Shown: positions 1-10,702 of the stretch, piece after piece
Position numbering within the stretch: the stretch's first letter is position 1
Layout of the letters: each line of letters starts with the position of its first letter
Assembly: GCA_016647705.1 (NCBI GenBank)
Contig: CM028328.1
Coordinates: forward strand, 4,365,311-4,429,310
Reading direction: 5' to 3'
DNA from: Eucommia ulmoides
Taxonomy: Eukaryota; Streptophyta; Magnoliopsida; Garryales; Eucommiaceae
DNA: 64,000 bases
Program-made: the position numbers and the translations under genes
The notes under the pieces: model-generated
What the model saw: only the letters and a program-made list of their open reading frames with translations
The model's database searches: none
Told to the model about the DNA's origin: nothing

Positions 1-277
1 AGTCAAAACACCAGTCAATTCGTGGGGGTTGGCTCCCTAACTTTGACTCGTTGACCCATGCCAGGGTCGCAACCCCAGGGCACGACACCGCCACTATTTC
101 CACCAAGGAAGCGGAAACAAGGCGCACTATTTATTTAGGAAAGAGACATTACCAGTTGTCGGGTAACAACTCATTAATTCTGTATCTTGCCAATGATAAT
201 GGCAAACATTAAGGGCACGTCTATAAATACCTATAGGAGAGGGTCTAAAGAGGTATGCGCATCTTTTCTAAAAAAAC
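1..277 (+). mobile_element. Gypsy-type LTR fragment, first copy
   Basis: Non-coding. It has a TATA-like box (TATAAATACC near 220-230) and GC-rich upstream sequence that resembles the promoter part of a Gypsy LTR. The same sequence recurs at 3281-3557. It ends in AAAAC, where a solo LTR begins. The class is inferred from layout, because no coding domain is attached. Confidence 0.5.
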
Positions 278-840
278 TGTAAGACCCGACTCTTGCACGG
301 ACATAATTTTTAATAACATTTTAGAACATTTAGGAAAAATAACGGGGTGTATTGGATCATTTAATATTTACCTTAAAAATGATAGGGGGTTAATTGTTAT
401 TTTAAAATAACTCTTGCAAGTAGTTAGGATATGTTTGGTTAAAAAGAGGGGAAAGGAAAAGGAAAAAAAATAAAAATTATCCATTATGAAAGAAAAATTA
501 TTTTTTCTAGTGTTGTTTAGTTGGGAAGAACAATGAAAAGATAGAAAATAATTTATTTTAATGTAATTTACTATTTTGCCTTCATATATTTCAAAAATAA
601 ATTAAAAAATTAATTATTAAGGGTATAATTATAATTTTGATATCCAAAACAATTTTCCTCTCTTTTTCTTCTCAAATTTGGGGGAGAAAAAATTTGTCTC
701 GAAATTTGTGTTTTATTCTTTCCATTTTCATTCCCCTTCTATTTTCTTTCTATACCAAACACAATTTTTTTTCATTTTTCTTTTTATTTTTCATTTTCCT
801 TCCATTTTTCATCCATACCAAACACACCCTCACCCTTACA

Positions 841-1880
841 GCATGTTTGGGCGGAATTGAATCGCATTCCGCCCTCGATTCCTATTCCGTTGTTTGGTTC
901 TCTAATGGAATCACTTTTGTGATTCCATTGAAATGAGATTCCATTTGAGATGGGATGAAATGGGATTTCAACCCAATAAAATCAATATATTAAATTACAT
1001 GATAACCCTTATAATTAAACCCTTGAAAATTGAAAACAAAAACAGAAATTAGATAACATAAATTAAAATTAGAGAACAAAAAGTTGGGAATAGAAATAGA
1101 AAATTGAAAACAAAAAATTGAGAACAGAACTAGAAAATTGATAACAGAAATTGAAAATTGAAAATAGAAACAGAAAATTGAGAACATAAACCGAAAATTG
1201 AGAATAAAAACAGAAAATTAGATAACAGAAAATTGAGAACATGAACTAAAAATTGAGAACAAAAACATAAAATTAGAAAACTGAAAATTGATAACAGAAA
1301 CTGAAAATTGAGAATATAAACTGAAAATTGAAAACAAAAACATAAAATTAGATAATAGAAACAGAAAATTGAGAACAAAAAAAAAAAATTGAGAACAAAA
1401 ATATAAAATTAGATAATAGAAAATTAATAACGGAAACCGAAAATTGAGAATAAAAACAGAAAATTGAGAAAAAAAAAATTGAGAACATAAACTGAAAATT
1501 GAGAATAAAAAATAGAAAATTAGAGAACAAAAAATTGAAAAAGGAAACTGAAAATTGAGAACAAAAATAAAAATTAGAAAACAAAAACTTAAAATTGAGT
1601 TGAATAGTGAAATATAATAAAATGAAGAAAGGAATAGAATAGTGAAATATAATAAAATTTTATTATAACTAACCAAGAAGGGAATGGAATAATAATTTTA
1701 TAAGAACAAAATAAAAATTTTATTATATTTTACTATTCCATTCTTTCTTTCATTCCATACCAACTAAATAAGATAATGGAATAGTGATTTCATTCATAAT
1801 TCCATTTCATTCCTTCTCTCATTCCATTATTTTTTTTATTTCATTCTACCCTCATTTCATTCCGTTCAACCACGTTTGTG
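841..1880. mobile_element. AT-rich insertion with GGAATG-rich imperfect inverted ends
   Basis: This block is absent from the otherwise matching second copy (compare 835-1895 with about 4095-4115). Its left end is rich in GGAAT/ATTCC motifs (844-960). Its right end (1735-1875) carries the complementary ATTCC motifs, giving an imperfect terminal inverted repeat of the TTGG..CGGAAT type. The middle is a degenerate minisatellite. It looks like a non-autonomous DNA transposon or MITE-like element. I could not find a clean target-site duplication, so the edges are approximate. Confidence 0.5.
1018..1610. repeat. Degenerate ~20-bp minisatellite (AAAATTGAGAACA type)
   Basis: About 590 bases made of imperfect units resembling AGAAAATTGAGAACAAAAAC, often alternating with AAAATTAGATAACAGAAA. 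Reverse-strand frames through it give repetitive FSIFCF/CSQFSVS peptides. These are products of the repeat, not a gene. Confidence 0.8.
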
Positions 1881-2179
1881 TAAATGTTTACAATCATATA
1901 AGTTTAGAAGGTTCAAGACTTCAAGTGGATAAACATTTATAAAATAAAAATTAAAAAAAAATGGTGTTGATGTGTCACCGATAGATCAAGCCAACAAAAA
2001 AGGTGATTTTCTTTCTCTTCATATATATATATATATATATATAGGAAATAGTTTCTCTCGCCTCCTTATCTTCATTAGCAAAATTCTCACACTAATGATA
2101 ATTAGTCTCTCTCATGCTTTTTCGTCGTCTCCCTCGGATAACTGGCAACTATTCTCATCAAAATATCTTACTTTTCATG

Positions 2180-2180
<1 letters not shown>

Positions 2181-2228
<48 letters not shown>
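2181..2228. repeat. (TA)n microsatellite, 48 bp
   Basis: Uninterrupted TA run inside the first solo-LTR copy. The matching tract in the second copy (4390-4411) is only about 22 bp, so length has diverged since the duplication. A shorter TA tract at 2021-2043 shows the same difference (compare 4238-4252). Confidence 0.95.
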
Positions 2229-2229
<1 letters not shown>

Positions 2230-3103
2230 CTGTCTTGAAGGAATTTCACTATTATAAATTTGTAAGTATTATTATCATTTTTATAAATTATATGTTTCTG
2301 CAAAAATATATTTAATAAAATGAGAATAACATTTTTAGTATTCATTTGACTAATAAAATTTTCGATAATCGATTAACATTTTTACATTAGTAACGGGAAT
2401 AATTTTATAGTCGTTGTTTTAATAATTTCTGTGCAATTAATATTAACATAGAAAAACATAGAAAAATGAGTGTGTAGTAATTTCGTATAATAAAAAATTT
2501 GGGGAATGAGAAATTGTGCATTTTAAGATCACGCGTTGCATATTAAGTTTATTTTAAATAAATTGTTAATTTAGACCCTATCATTGTTAGGTTCACATGC
2601 GCCGCTGGCTGTATAGTATTTTGGTGACAATATTTTTGGTAGCGCGAAAATCGAGGTGAGTGTACTGTCTTCTATGTAAATTGACAAATTATATTTTTGT
2701 ATAAATTGTGGAAAAAATATTTATTAAATGGACAGTGTTATAACATTATGTGGATCAAGTAGGTTTTTAAAAGTGTAAACTAGTTTTGTTATCCGACTAT
2801 CCCATAGTTGTTTTCTCGTCAGGAGGGCATGTCCTGCGAGATGTGAATTACCTATCAGACAAGTTCTGCAGGGTGAATATATTGTTATCTGTCAGGCAAG
2901 TTCTACAGAGTGGATATATGTGGACTTGATAGGAGTGCAAATTCTGCGGGTGACTACCCCTACCATTGGGAATATTAAATGACCCTGACACTGATAGTTA
3001 CTTTAGATGACACAGTTGTACAGGTTACGATACCGTTGTAACTCCCGATCGTGAGGTGAAACAATCCTTATGGCTAGTAAGAAATATGAGTGCGGAATTT
3101 TTT

Positions 3104-3557
3104 CTTAATTTTTAAGTGTAAAAAGATAGTTGATGGAGAGGAAATCAAGCATGACTTTATTTTCCGCCACGTGTCCACAAGCACGCGCCCGACACAAGCA
3201 GTTATAATAAAATTGGGTTGATCGACTAGCTTATCTCATGGTAAGCACATTCCCGAGATGCGCTATGCCAGCCCCCAACCAGTCGAAACACCAGTCAATT
3301 CTTGGGGGTTGGCTCCCTAACTTTGACTCGTTGGCCCATGTCAGGGTCGCAACCCCAGGGCACGACACCACCACTATTTCCACCAAGGAAGCGGAAACAA
3401 GGCGCACTATTTATTTAGGAAAGAGACATCACCAGTTGTCGAAGAACAACTCATTAATTTTGTATCTTGCCAATGATAATGGCAAACATTAAGGGCACGT
3501 CTATAAATACCTACGGGAGAGGGTCTAAAGAGGTATGCACATCTTTTCTAAAAAAAC
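3104..3557 (+). mobile_element. Gypsy-type LTR fragment, second copy (left part)
   Basis: Contains CCACGTGTCC (3167-3176), GC-rich U3-like sequence and a TATAAATA box near 3502, ending in AAAAC at 3557. The LTR appears to resume after the solo LTR at 5737. The layout resembles the full Gypsy LTR at 33198-33997, which also has ACCACGTGTCC and a TATA box followed by a GGAGG..CCGGG hairpin, but primary sequence is not closely similar. An 84-codon frame at 3238-3492 is judged fortuitous. Confidence 0.5.
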
Positions 3558-5731
3558 TGTAAGACCCGACTCTTGCACGAACATAAATTTTAGTAACATT
3601 TTAGAACATTTAGGAAAAATAATAGGGTGCATTGGATCATTTAATAGTTACCTTAAAAATGGTAGGGGTTAATTGTTATTTTAAAATAACTCTTGCAAGT
3701 AGTTAGGATACGTTTGGTTAGAAGGAGGGGAAAAAGAAAATAAAAAAAAAATATTTTTATCCATTATAAAAGGAAAATTATTTTCTCTAGTGTTGTTTGG
3801 TTGGGAAGAACAATGAAGAGATAGAAAATAATTTATTTTAATGTAATTTATTATTTTGCCCTCATATATTTCAAAAATAAATTAAAAAATCAATTATTAA
3901 GGGTATAATTGTTATTTTGATATTCAAAACAATTTTCCTCTCTTTTTCTTCTCAAATTTAGTAGAAAAAAAATTTGTCTCGAAATTTGTGTTTTATTCTT
4001 CCCATTTTCATTCCCCTTCTATTTTTCTTCCATACCAAACATAATTTTTTTTTATTTTTCTTTCTATTTTCTTTTTATTTTTCATCCGTACCAAACACAA
4101 CTTTAGTGCGTTTAGAAGGTTCAAGACTTCAAGTGGATAAACATTTATAAAATAAAATTTAAAAATTTAAAAAAAAAATGGTGTTGATGTGTCACCGATA
4201 GATCAAGCCAACAAAAAAGGTAATTTTCTTTCTCTTCATATATATATATATAGAAAATAGTTTCTCTCTCCTCCTTATCTTCATTAGCAAAATTCTTACA
4301 CTAATGATAATTGGTCTCTCTCATGCTTTTTCGTCGTCTCCCTCGGATAACTGGCAACTATTCTCATCAAAATATCTTACTTTTCATGCTATATATATAT
4401 ATATATATATTACTGTCTTGAAGGAATTTCACTATTATAAATTTGTAAGTATTATTATCATTTTTATAAATTATATGTTTCTGTAAAAACATATTTAATA
4501 AAATTAGAATAATATTTTTAGTATTCCGTTGACTAATAAAATTTTCGATAGTCGATTAACATTTTTCTGCTAATTACATTAGTAACGGGAAGAATTTTAT
4601 AGTCGTTGTTTTAATAATTTTTGTATAGTTAATATTGACATAAAAAAATAGACGTGTAGTAATTTCGTATAATATAAAATTTGGGAAATGAAAAATTGTG
4701 CATTTTAGAACCACGCATTACATATTAGGTTTATTTTAAATAAATTGTTAATTTAAGCCCTATCACTGTTAGGTTCACAGGAGCCATTGGCCATATAGTA
4801 TTTAGGTTCGAGGTGAGTATACTGTCTTCTATGTAAATTGAAAAATTATATTTTTGTATAAATTGTGGAAAAAAAATATTTATTAAATGGACGGTGTTAT
4901 AACGTTATGTGGATCAAGTAGATTTTTAAATGTGGAAATTAGTTTTGTTATCTGACTATGTCATAGTTGTTTTCTCGTCAGGAGGACATGTCCTGCGAGA
5001 TGTGAATTACCTGTCAGACAAATTCTGCAGGGTGGATATGTTGTTACCTGTCAGGCAAGTCATGCAGGGTGGATATATGTGAACATGTCAGGAGTGCAAA
5101 TCCTGCGGGTGACTATCCTTACCATTGGTGATATTAAATGGTCCTGGCACTGATAGTTACTTTAGATGATACAGTTGTACAGGTTACGGTACCGTTGTAA
5201 CTCCCGATCGTAAGGTGAAACAATCCTATGATTAGTAGGAAATATGAGTGCGGTATTTTATTATACGTTGAAATGTTTGGATTGATTGGTTTAAATGTAT
5301 TATCTTATTACAATGATGATAATGAAATTTTATTCCAGCTCAGTGTGCGATTATATTATATTATTTTTTGAAAAGTGGTATTGATAATTATACTTGATCC
5401 ATAAAATGTTTTTATGTTATGAAGACAGTACACCGATAAAATATTTGGTTTTAGGTGCTACAGTTAGGAGTGGGTCCACTACTGGCATTAGGTAGAGTCA
5501 GGTGGTGGGGTCGTTTTGGAAGGTTAGCTAGAAAGGTTCAATTTTTTTTTTTTAGTTTTGTTGTGAATAGTGGGACGCGTGGATTCCCAAATTTTGAAGT
5601 GAATAAATATATCATTTTTTTTGGGGGTGGAAAAAAATGTATATATATATATATATATACATATTTGTTAACTAGTCAGGTCGGTGTCATGCCTGACCTC
5701 GGGCGATGGGGGCCCGGGGAGGGGTGTGACA
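3558..5731 (+). mobile_element. Solo LTR, complete (TGTAAGACCC...GGGGTGTGACA)
   Basis: Starts TGTAAGACCC and ends GGGGTGTGACA (2174 bp), with canonical TG...CA ends and a perfect 5-bp target-site duplication AAAAC (3553-3557 and 5732-5736). No internal domain or second LTR is present, so a solo LTR is the simplest reading. Shared modules with the reverse-oriented elements at 44297 and 47657 are GTACTGTCTTC, the CCCGATCGT block and AGGAGTGGGTCC..CTACTGGC. Long LTRs with such ends resemble Tekay/Del chromovirus LTRs; that family name is an inference. Confidence 0.82.
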
Positions 5732-5736
5732 AAAAC

Positions 5737-5815
5737 ACTCAATAAAATTCTTTTTAAAACACTTGACTTATTTTCACACTGGAGGTGCAACGCCTGCAGG
5801 GCCTCCTGGAGTGTA
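5737..5815 (+). mobile_element. Gypsy-type LTR fragment, resumption after the solo LTR
   Basis: After the AAAAC duplication the sequence runs through ACTTGACTTATTTTCACACT into a GC-rich near-palindrome (5779-5812, GGAGG...CCTCC). That layout matches the U5 part of the intact Gypsy LTR near 33785-33815 and of the fragment near 31980. It supports the view that the solo LTR landed inside an older Gypsy LTR. Confidence 0.45.
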
Positions 5816-6440
5816 TTATTTTGCAAGAACCTAAAGTTGTTTCATCAATAGTAAATAATAAACAAAATATTTAATTACACAAAATTTAAAGGATAAAGTG
5901 TAAAATTTAAGAACGAAAAATTTTCCATTAAAAATTTGTAAAATAATCTTATTCATCTATTAATCAAAATGAATCTCAATCATTAAATAAAAGATATTTT
6001 TAAATATATTAATATAAATAATAAATTAATATTTAAAACCTCATTAAAAAATAATTAGATTTTTAATACCTAAAAACAAATGTTGAATTTGATCTCCAAA
6101 GTGTTGTACAATTTTAACCCATACCATGTCTCCTACCGATTATCGAGTGTGCCTCCATGGTGAGAGCTCTAGTGTTCCTCCACAATCAAAAAAAAAAAAA
6201 AAAAAAAAAGAAGGTGGTGGCATTGTACAATTTCAATTTTCATTTAAACCAAGAGAAATTTAAACAATAATTAAGAAAAACACAAGGGGGAAAGAAACAA
6301 ACTTTCTTCCTCCCCCCATCCAAACAACAAACTAATAATTAAAAAAAAAAAAAATCGAGGGAAAAGGATTCTCCTTCTCCCCCTCCAAATCCAAAAGAAA
6401 AAAAAAATGTATGAACTTCATATCTCAAACAAGAACCGGT
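5816..6440. other. AT-rich intergenic stretch, no gene seen
   Basis: Mostly A+T with a poly(A) run at 6188-6209. Purine- and pyrimidine-rich segments near 6290-6400 directly follow the 3' end of the minus-strand gene at 6467 and may include its 3' UTR. Nothing else is recognisable. Confidence 0.6.
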
Positions 6441-6466
6441 CGAATTTGAATCAAAACCGACTGCTG

Positions 6467-6880
6467 TTATTGTAGGCAAGTACGATGATTTCGCTCGAGC
6501 AACCCCTCCATAATGATCCTCTTCTTATACCCGTAGGACTCAATATCAAGAACTTCAACCTCCTTTTCCGCCACCAATTCAGAATATGAAAATGAAGTTC
6601 GACAAGGAACAAACACAAACCATATAGAAGTACAAAAAATAGCAAAAATCCTTCCCCACAGCATCAAAGAAATCAAACACAGAGGAATCAAACACAACCC
6701 GGTGTTTTTTGAACCATAAATATCTCTCTTATCGCCTTTCTTTGTCGTTGTTTGATCATGATCTTGCCTGAACTCAATTGGATCTGCCCGAAACGAGCCA
6801 CTTCTTTTGGATAATAACCTTGAACTAGTTTTGGTGAAGTCTTTTGGATTGGGAAGTTCGTCTGTCGAGTTTGGCATCAT
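6467..6880 (-). CDS. Small predicted one-membrane-segment protein, function unknown
   Basis: A 137-residue frame read from the first in-frame ATG at 6880; upstream codons in this frame have no further ATG. The first 58 residues are polar and rich in K/R/S/T/D. A strongly hydrophobic stretch at about residues 61-92 (GLCLIPLCLISLMLWG then IFAIFCTSIWFVFVP) should be one membrane-spanning segment. The tail carries an acidic patch (ELVAEKEVEVLD) and a basic end with YKKRIIMEGLLERNHR. Composition and codon use look coding, unlike the surrounding AT-rich DNA. I do not recognise the family with certainty. No intron is needed, but splicing cannot be excluded. It is transcribed away from the neighbouring small ORF at 8048. 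Confidence 0.6.
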   Translation of the reverse strand: MMPNSTDELPNPKDFTKTSSRLLSKRSGSFRADPIEFRQDHDQTTTKKGDKRDIYGSKNTGLCLIPLCLISLMLWGRIFAIFCTSIWFVFVPCRTSFSYSELVAEKEVEVLDIESYGYKKRIIMEGLLERNHRTCLQ

Positions 6881-7080
6881 TTTAGGCTTCAACGATGAAT
6901 TATTGCTCGATTTAAGAGTGTTTTGTTCTTGTTTTGTGGTGGGCTGTTGACGAAAACAAAAATTTCATCAGAAAAATTGAAGACGAAGGTTAGAAAAAGG
7001 AAATTGAACATGAAGAAATTGTTGTGATTGGGCAAAAAAACACTTTTAATTATCATTAAACATGATGATAATTGCAAATT

Positions 7081-7650
7081 AGATGATAGGATCGTTCCAT
7101 GGACTTGATTTCATTTTCTCTAAGGTAGTGTTTGGTTTGCATGGAATTGAGGCCTTGGAATTGGAATTGGAAAAGGAAAAGAACCCGAGTAAATTTTTGG
7201 GTTTTTTTTTCATGGCCCCAATTTCGTACTTCCAAACACTACCTAGCATTTGGTTTCATGGAATTCGAGCTTTGGTCTTGAAAATGAACGTACGTGAAAA
7301 TCTAAATTTATTATTTTCGATCTCAATTTCAAAACATCAATTCCATCTACCGCAATAAGATGATAGAATCATTCCCTGGATTTTCATTCATTTTCTCTAA
7401 GGAGGTACTGTTTGGTTTGCATGGAATTGGGGCCTTCGAATAGAAATTAGAAAAGAACGCGTGTAAATTTTGGTTTTTTTTTACGTGCATTCAATTCCAA
7501 TTCTATACTTCCAAACGCTACCTAAGACAGCATTTGGTTTCATGGAATTGGAGCATTGGAATTGAAAATGAACGCAGGTAAAAATCCATATATACTGTTT
7601 TCGATTTCGATTTCAAAACATCAATCCAATGCTACAAACACTACCTAAGC
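7081..7650. repeat. 277-bp tandem duplication of a TTTGGTT-rich element
   Basis: Unit 1 (7081-7357) and unit 2 (7358-~7645) both begin AGATGATAG. Both contain TTTGGTTTGCATGGAATTG followed by GCATTTGGTTTCATGGAATT and end near a CATCAAT..CCAATGCTAC-type sequence. Repeated TTTGGTTT...GGAATTG motifs in both orientations suggest a duplicated MITE-like element. The 91-codon frame at 7083 lies wholly in the repeat and is not a gene. It sits upstream of the minus-strand ORF at 6467, so it could overlap that gene's promoter. Confidence 0.65.
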
Positions 7651-7733
7651 ATTGTATATTTGTCCCTCTTGTTTTGCTTAGCCGAAATTGTAATTGCAGG
7701 CAGGAATAAAACAATTTTTATTCAGTGAAAATT

Positions 7734-7735
<2 letters not shown>

Positions 7736-7780
<45 letters not shown>
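7736..7780. repeat. (AT)n microsatellite, about 45 bp
   Basis: Uninterrupted AT dinucleotide run between the TTTGGTT duplication and the small basic-protein gene. Confidence 0.95.
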
Positions 7781-7783
<3 letters not shown>

Positions 7784-8047
7784 TCAATTCATGTATGTTG
7801 TTTTCTTCGATCAGCAAGAATGAGGAGCTATTGATACCAAGCATTAACAATTATGTAGTTCAAGCAGAGATGTGTAAGTCAATTAAACACCAACACAGTG
7901 TGGTTCGAGCGACAAGACACGGCAAGACACGCTTGACTTAAAGTAGTTGAGCGGCCTCCGCAAAATTAGAGGTATATCAACGAATGGAGATTCATCGTTT
8001 CATTTCAAAAGAAGAGGAATGATGTAAATTGTAATGCAATCAGTTAA

Positions 8048-8434
8048 TCAAAACCTAGATGAAAAGGAAAACGCAAGTTTCAAAACCACGATGAAATTGG
8101 GGGGAAAATGGACAACAACTACATACTGAATTGAAAATGCGCGATCGAGACTCTTGGAACTAACCGGTGGTTTCTCCGCATAGACCGGCTTCCCAACGCG
8201 AGAAGAACTCCGGTGAGATTTCCCCTTGCGGCGGCTGATTGCGTCCTGATCAGAAAGACAGTTAAAAATCTTCGGAACCACAACCGTCTCCTTCCCTCCT
8301 CCACCGCCGCCTGCAACAACCGCGAACGCCGGATCGTCAGTACGCTTACGTTTCGCCGGACCTTCATCAATAACCGCCGGTCTAAAACACATCCACAACT
8401 TGCTTTTCCGACCGCGGCGCTTCGTCGAGTCCAT
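8048..8434 (-). CDS. Small basic, Gly-rich hypothetical protein
   Basis: A 128-codon frame from the ATG at 8434, in a locally GC-rich, CpG-containing island unlike its AT-rich neighbours. The N-terminus is strongly basic (KRRGRKSK at residues 5-12) and is followed by LWMCFRP. A second basic cluster (AKRKR, 27-31) could act with it as a nuclear localisation signal. A Gly run (about 40-45) and a Ser/Arg/Lys-rich middle (SRRKGKSHRSSSR) follow. The last 25 or so residues are hydrophobic and less gene-like; a good donor (GTATGT, starting at 8126 on the minus strand) suggests the true coding exon ends near 8127 and continues in an unseen exon. The family is not recognised. Overlapping frames on both strands are shadows. 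Confidence 0.55.
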   Translation of the reverse strand: MDSTKRRGRKSKLWMCFRPAVIDEGPAKRKRTDDPAFAVVAGGGGGGKETVVVPKIFNCLSDQDAISRRKGKSHRSSSRVGKPVYAEKPPVSSKSLDRAFSIQYVVVVHFPPNFIVVLKLAFSFSSRF

Positions 8435-8739
8435 CGCCGGCGGCTGGAACACCGCTGCTAGTCCCTCCGATCGGAGGGGGAGAGAAAGAAAGGGACGACA
8501 AGGAGGAACATAGCGGCGTGTATATGGAGGAAGGGCGATGACTGAGAAATCGAAGGAACGTGTTGTTTGAACTGGTGTTTCTTAGTGGCGCTTTGCCGGC
8601 CTTGCCGGCCGTCGTCAACTCCGAGTAATTCAACCGAAGTGTAAAGAGAATGAACTTTATAGATATTTATTAGGAAAAATGCATTTTTGGTAAGTAGCGC
8701 ATTGAAATTGAAGCAATATAATTTGAATTGAATGATCAA

Positions 8740-9969
8740 TTTTACATGTTTCTATAAATTTAATTAATTTTAATTTTTTATTATCTAAATTAGAACATTT
8801 GTACCGTCCGATCAAAAGACAAATAAACTTATATTTTACATCATTAGATCAAATTTATCTTATATTTAAAAAGGCCGAAATTAGAAAATTAAGGGCATTT
8901 AAGTTCGATAATGCAAAATTGTTTTTAAAGGTGGAACAATTTATGGATTCCTTTTTGCTCGTGGGGTAGTGTATCAAATGCCCCCTTTTTTTTATTGTTT
9001 AACTCAATGGAATATGTTAAGAATGGATACCATCTTTAAATATTAAATTTAAATTAAAAAAATAAAGGGGAATTAATTTTATTTTATTTTTTTTGGGGGG
9101 GGGAGTAAGATGTGATTTTAGTCAATAGGTGACAAGCATGAACATTTTTCTTTAGTTAGTGGTACGTTGGCACACAGCTAAACCAGAAATAAGTATTGCA
9201 TATGTAATCTTCATATCCTACAAAAAGAAAATATTTAGACTTATAATGTATCCTGACGTATCAGAAACGTATCAAGGGATCATGAGATACATCGAAAGCA
9301 CTAACTCCCATATTAAAAAAAAACACACACACACACGAACTTAGTCTGACATTTTTTACTTTATAAAATGTTAGTGTTGAAATTTTTTCTATTTTGTATA
9401 ATTTGTGTAAATATTTTACTCATTCTACTTCACATTTTTATGATTATCATTGTTTTAAACATATCATATATAATAAAAATATATAAAAATGATAATTTTA
9501 TTAGGCGTGTCCTGAACATATATCCGTGTTTCTTTTTTAAATTTATTATATCTCAGTATTCGTATCATGTTGAATATGACATAAATGTTTATATCTGTAT
9601 TTCTTCAGTTAAGAGTATAAGAGATGATAAGTAGATTTTGAACGAAGAGTAATTAAAATGAAAGAAAATAAAAAAGTATAAGAGGATAAACCCCAAAATT
9701 AACTAATATTAATAAGTTACATAATAAGCACAAATTGTGCAATTTTTTTTTCTTCAAAATTTTGTTTTGTCAAGTTCAAGTCAACCCTAAAAGTACTATC
9801 TACTCTATGGATATGTATTGCATATGTTACATAAGATTAAGATGATAAGAATGATTTGAATATGAGCGGTTATTTTTTAGGTAAACTTTTGGGTTAATTA
9901 CTTTTTATCGCTTCATATTTTGATTTTATTTATTTTATCTTTAGTATTTTAAAATCTACACTTTGCCCC
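8740..9969. other. AT-rich intergenic stretch, no gene seen
   Basis: Low-complexity AT-rich DNA with a short (CA)n run (9322-9336) and T/G homopolymer runs near 9085-9105. The 61- and 88-codon frames here have non-coding composition. No RNA gene or transposon ends were recognised. Confidence 0.6.
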
Positions 9970-10433
9970 TCTCTATCTATTAATAAATCAGGACAAAAAT
10001 ACATTTTAATGATATAGATTTAATTTTAAAAGATGGATAGCTAAGATTGAACTTGTGCAATCTATCAACCCACTAACTTCACACTTCTGTACATCATTCA
10101 ATCCACTCAATGATTTAGACGAAGTGATGAAATATTTGGGGAAAAAAATCATGTTTAAAAATTTCATACTTTCACTTTCAAAGTGGTAGAATTTATTTAT
10201 ATTTTGTGTCATTCAAGCTTTATGCACTTTATTTCTTAATTTATTATTATTATGATTTTTTTACACTTATAAATTTAAAAATCGATATAGTGTCTTTAGA
10301 CACGGGAAATCCCTAGTCTATTGATAAATCAAGACATAAAAATATTTTAACGGTCCAGATTTAATTTTAAAAGATGAATGGTTGAGATTGAATTTGTACA
10401 ATTTATCAACTCACTAACTTCAAACTTCTCTAT
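9970..10433 (+). mobile_element. Helitron-like tandem array, left part
   Basis: The first unit starts TCTCTATCTATTAATAAATC (9970). It ends near 10316 with the hairpin GTGTC-TTTA-GACAC, then GGGAAATCC and CTAGT. A second unit starts at once (CTATTGATAAATC) and is cut at 10433 by a Copia insertion. TC at the 5' end, and a short hairpin followed by CTAG-type sequence at the 3' end, are the hallmarks of non-autonomous Helitrons. No RepHel protein is present. Confidence 0.5.
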
Positions 10434-10642
10434 TATTAGAGTTAGCAAGGTTTATTATTATTATTATTAAGGGTAGAATTGTCTTTTACTTGTTTTCTAG
10501 GTTTTCTACTGTACGCCTATATAAGTCTCTCTTTTCTAGGTTTTCTATTGCATTCTTGTATTATTTATTCAGAGATAATAAACCCTAGCCGTCGTTTCTC
10601 TTTTCTCTTTAGATTCTTTCATGTTATTCACTAATCTTCACA
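10434..10642 (+). repeat. Copia (10.4 kb element) 5' LTR
   Basis: 209 bp, starting TATTAGAGTTAGC and ending CTTCACA. It is matched by 14768-14977. TATA-like GCCTATATAAG lies near 10515 and an AATAAACCC polyadenylation-type motif near 10577. The primer-binding site follows directly. Confidence 0.88.
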
Positions 10643-10702
10643 TGGTATCAAGAGTCTAAATATCATGGAAGGAAGTTAGTGGTACGTTGGTTAAACCAAA
10701 AG

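Larger units (their letters stand above)
278..3100 (+). mobile_element. Truncated solo LTR (TGTAAGACCC family), first copy
   Basis: Begins TGTAAGACCC exactly as the complete copy at 3558, preceded by the same AAAAC. It follows that copy through the shared modules GTGTACTGTCTTCT (near 2660) and the CCCGATCGTGAGGT block (near 3045). Homology stops near 3100, so the last quarter and the CA terminus are missing. A 1 kb AT-rich insertion and a (TA)n tract lie inside. There is no coding capacity. Confidence 0.72.
1..5250. repeat. Tandem segmental duplication, offset about 3280 bp
   Basis: Bases 1-~3100 and 3281-~5250 are two direct, near-identical copies. Position 1 matches 3281 and position 278 matches 3558, both at offset 3280. 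Each copy contains a piece of a Gypsy-type LTR followed by a solo LTR. Copy 1 ends abruptly near 3100, inside the solo LTR, where LTR-fragment sequence restarts; copy 2 continues to the solo LTR end at 5731. Copy 1 carries an extra ~1 kb insertion and a longer TA tract. The window starts inside copy 1, so its true left edge is not visible. Confidence 0.88.

Noticed and set aside
990..1676. Several overlapping minus-strand frames up to 152 codons with FSIFCF/CSQFSVS repeats
   Set aside because: They are translations of a degenerate 20-bp AT-rich minisatellite. Several frames are open at once, and composition is non-coding.
3238..3492. 84-codon frame with a plausible ATG
   Set aside because: Lies wholly in an LTR fragment; the first copy of the duplication matches at DNA level, and there is no known domain.
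8213..8739. Overlapping frames on both strands around the small basic-protein gene
   Set aside because: Shadows in a GC-rich coding island; the minus-strand frame from 8434 has the better start and composition.
10643..10654. tRNA-like sequence
   Set aside because: It is only the short primer-binding site complementary to a tRNA 3' end (as at 17734 and 33999), not a tRNA gene.
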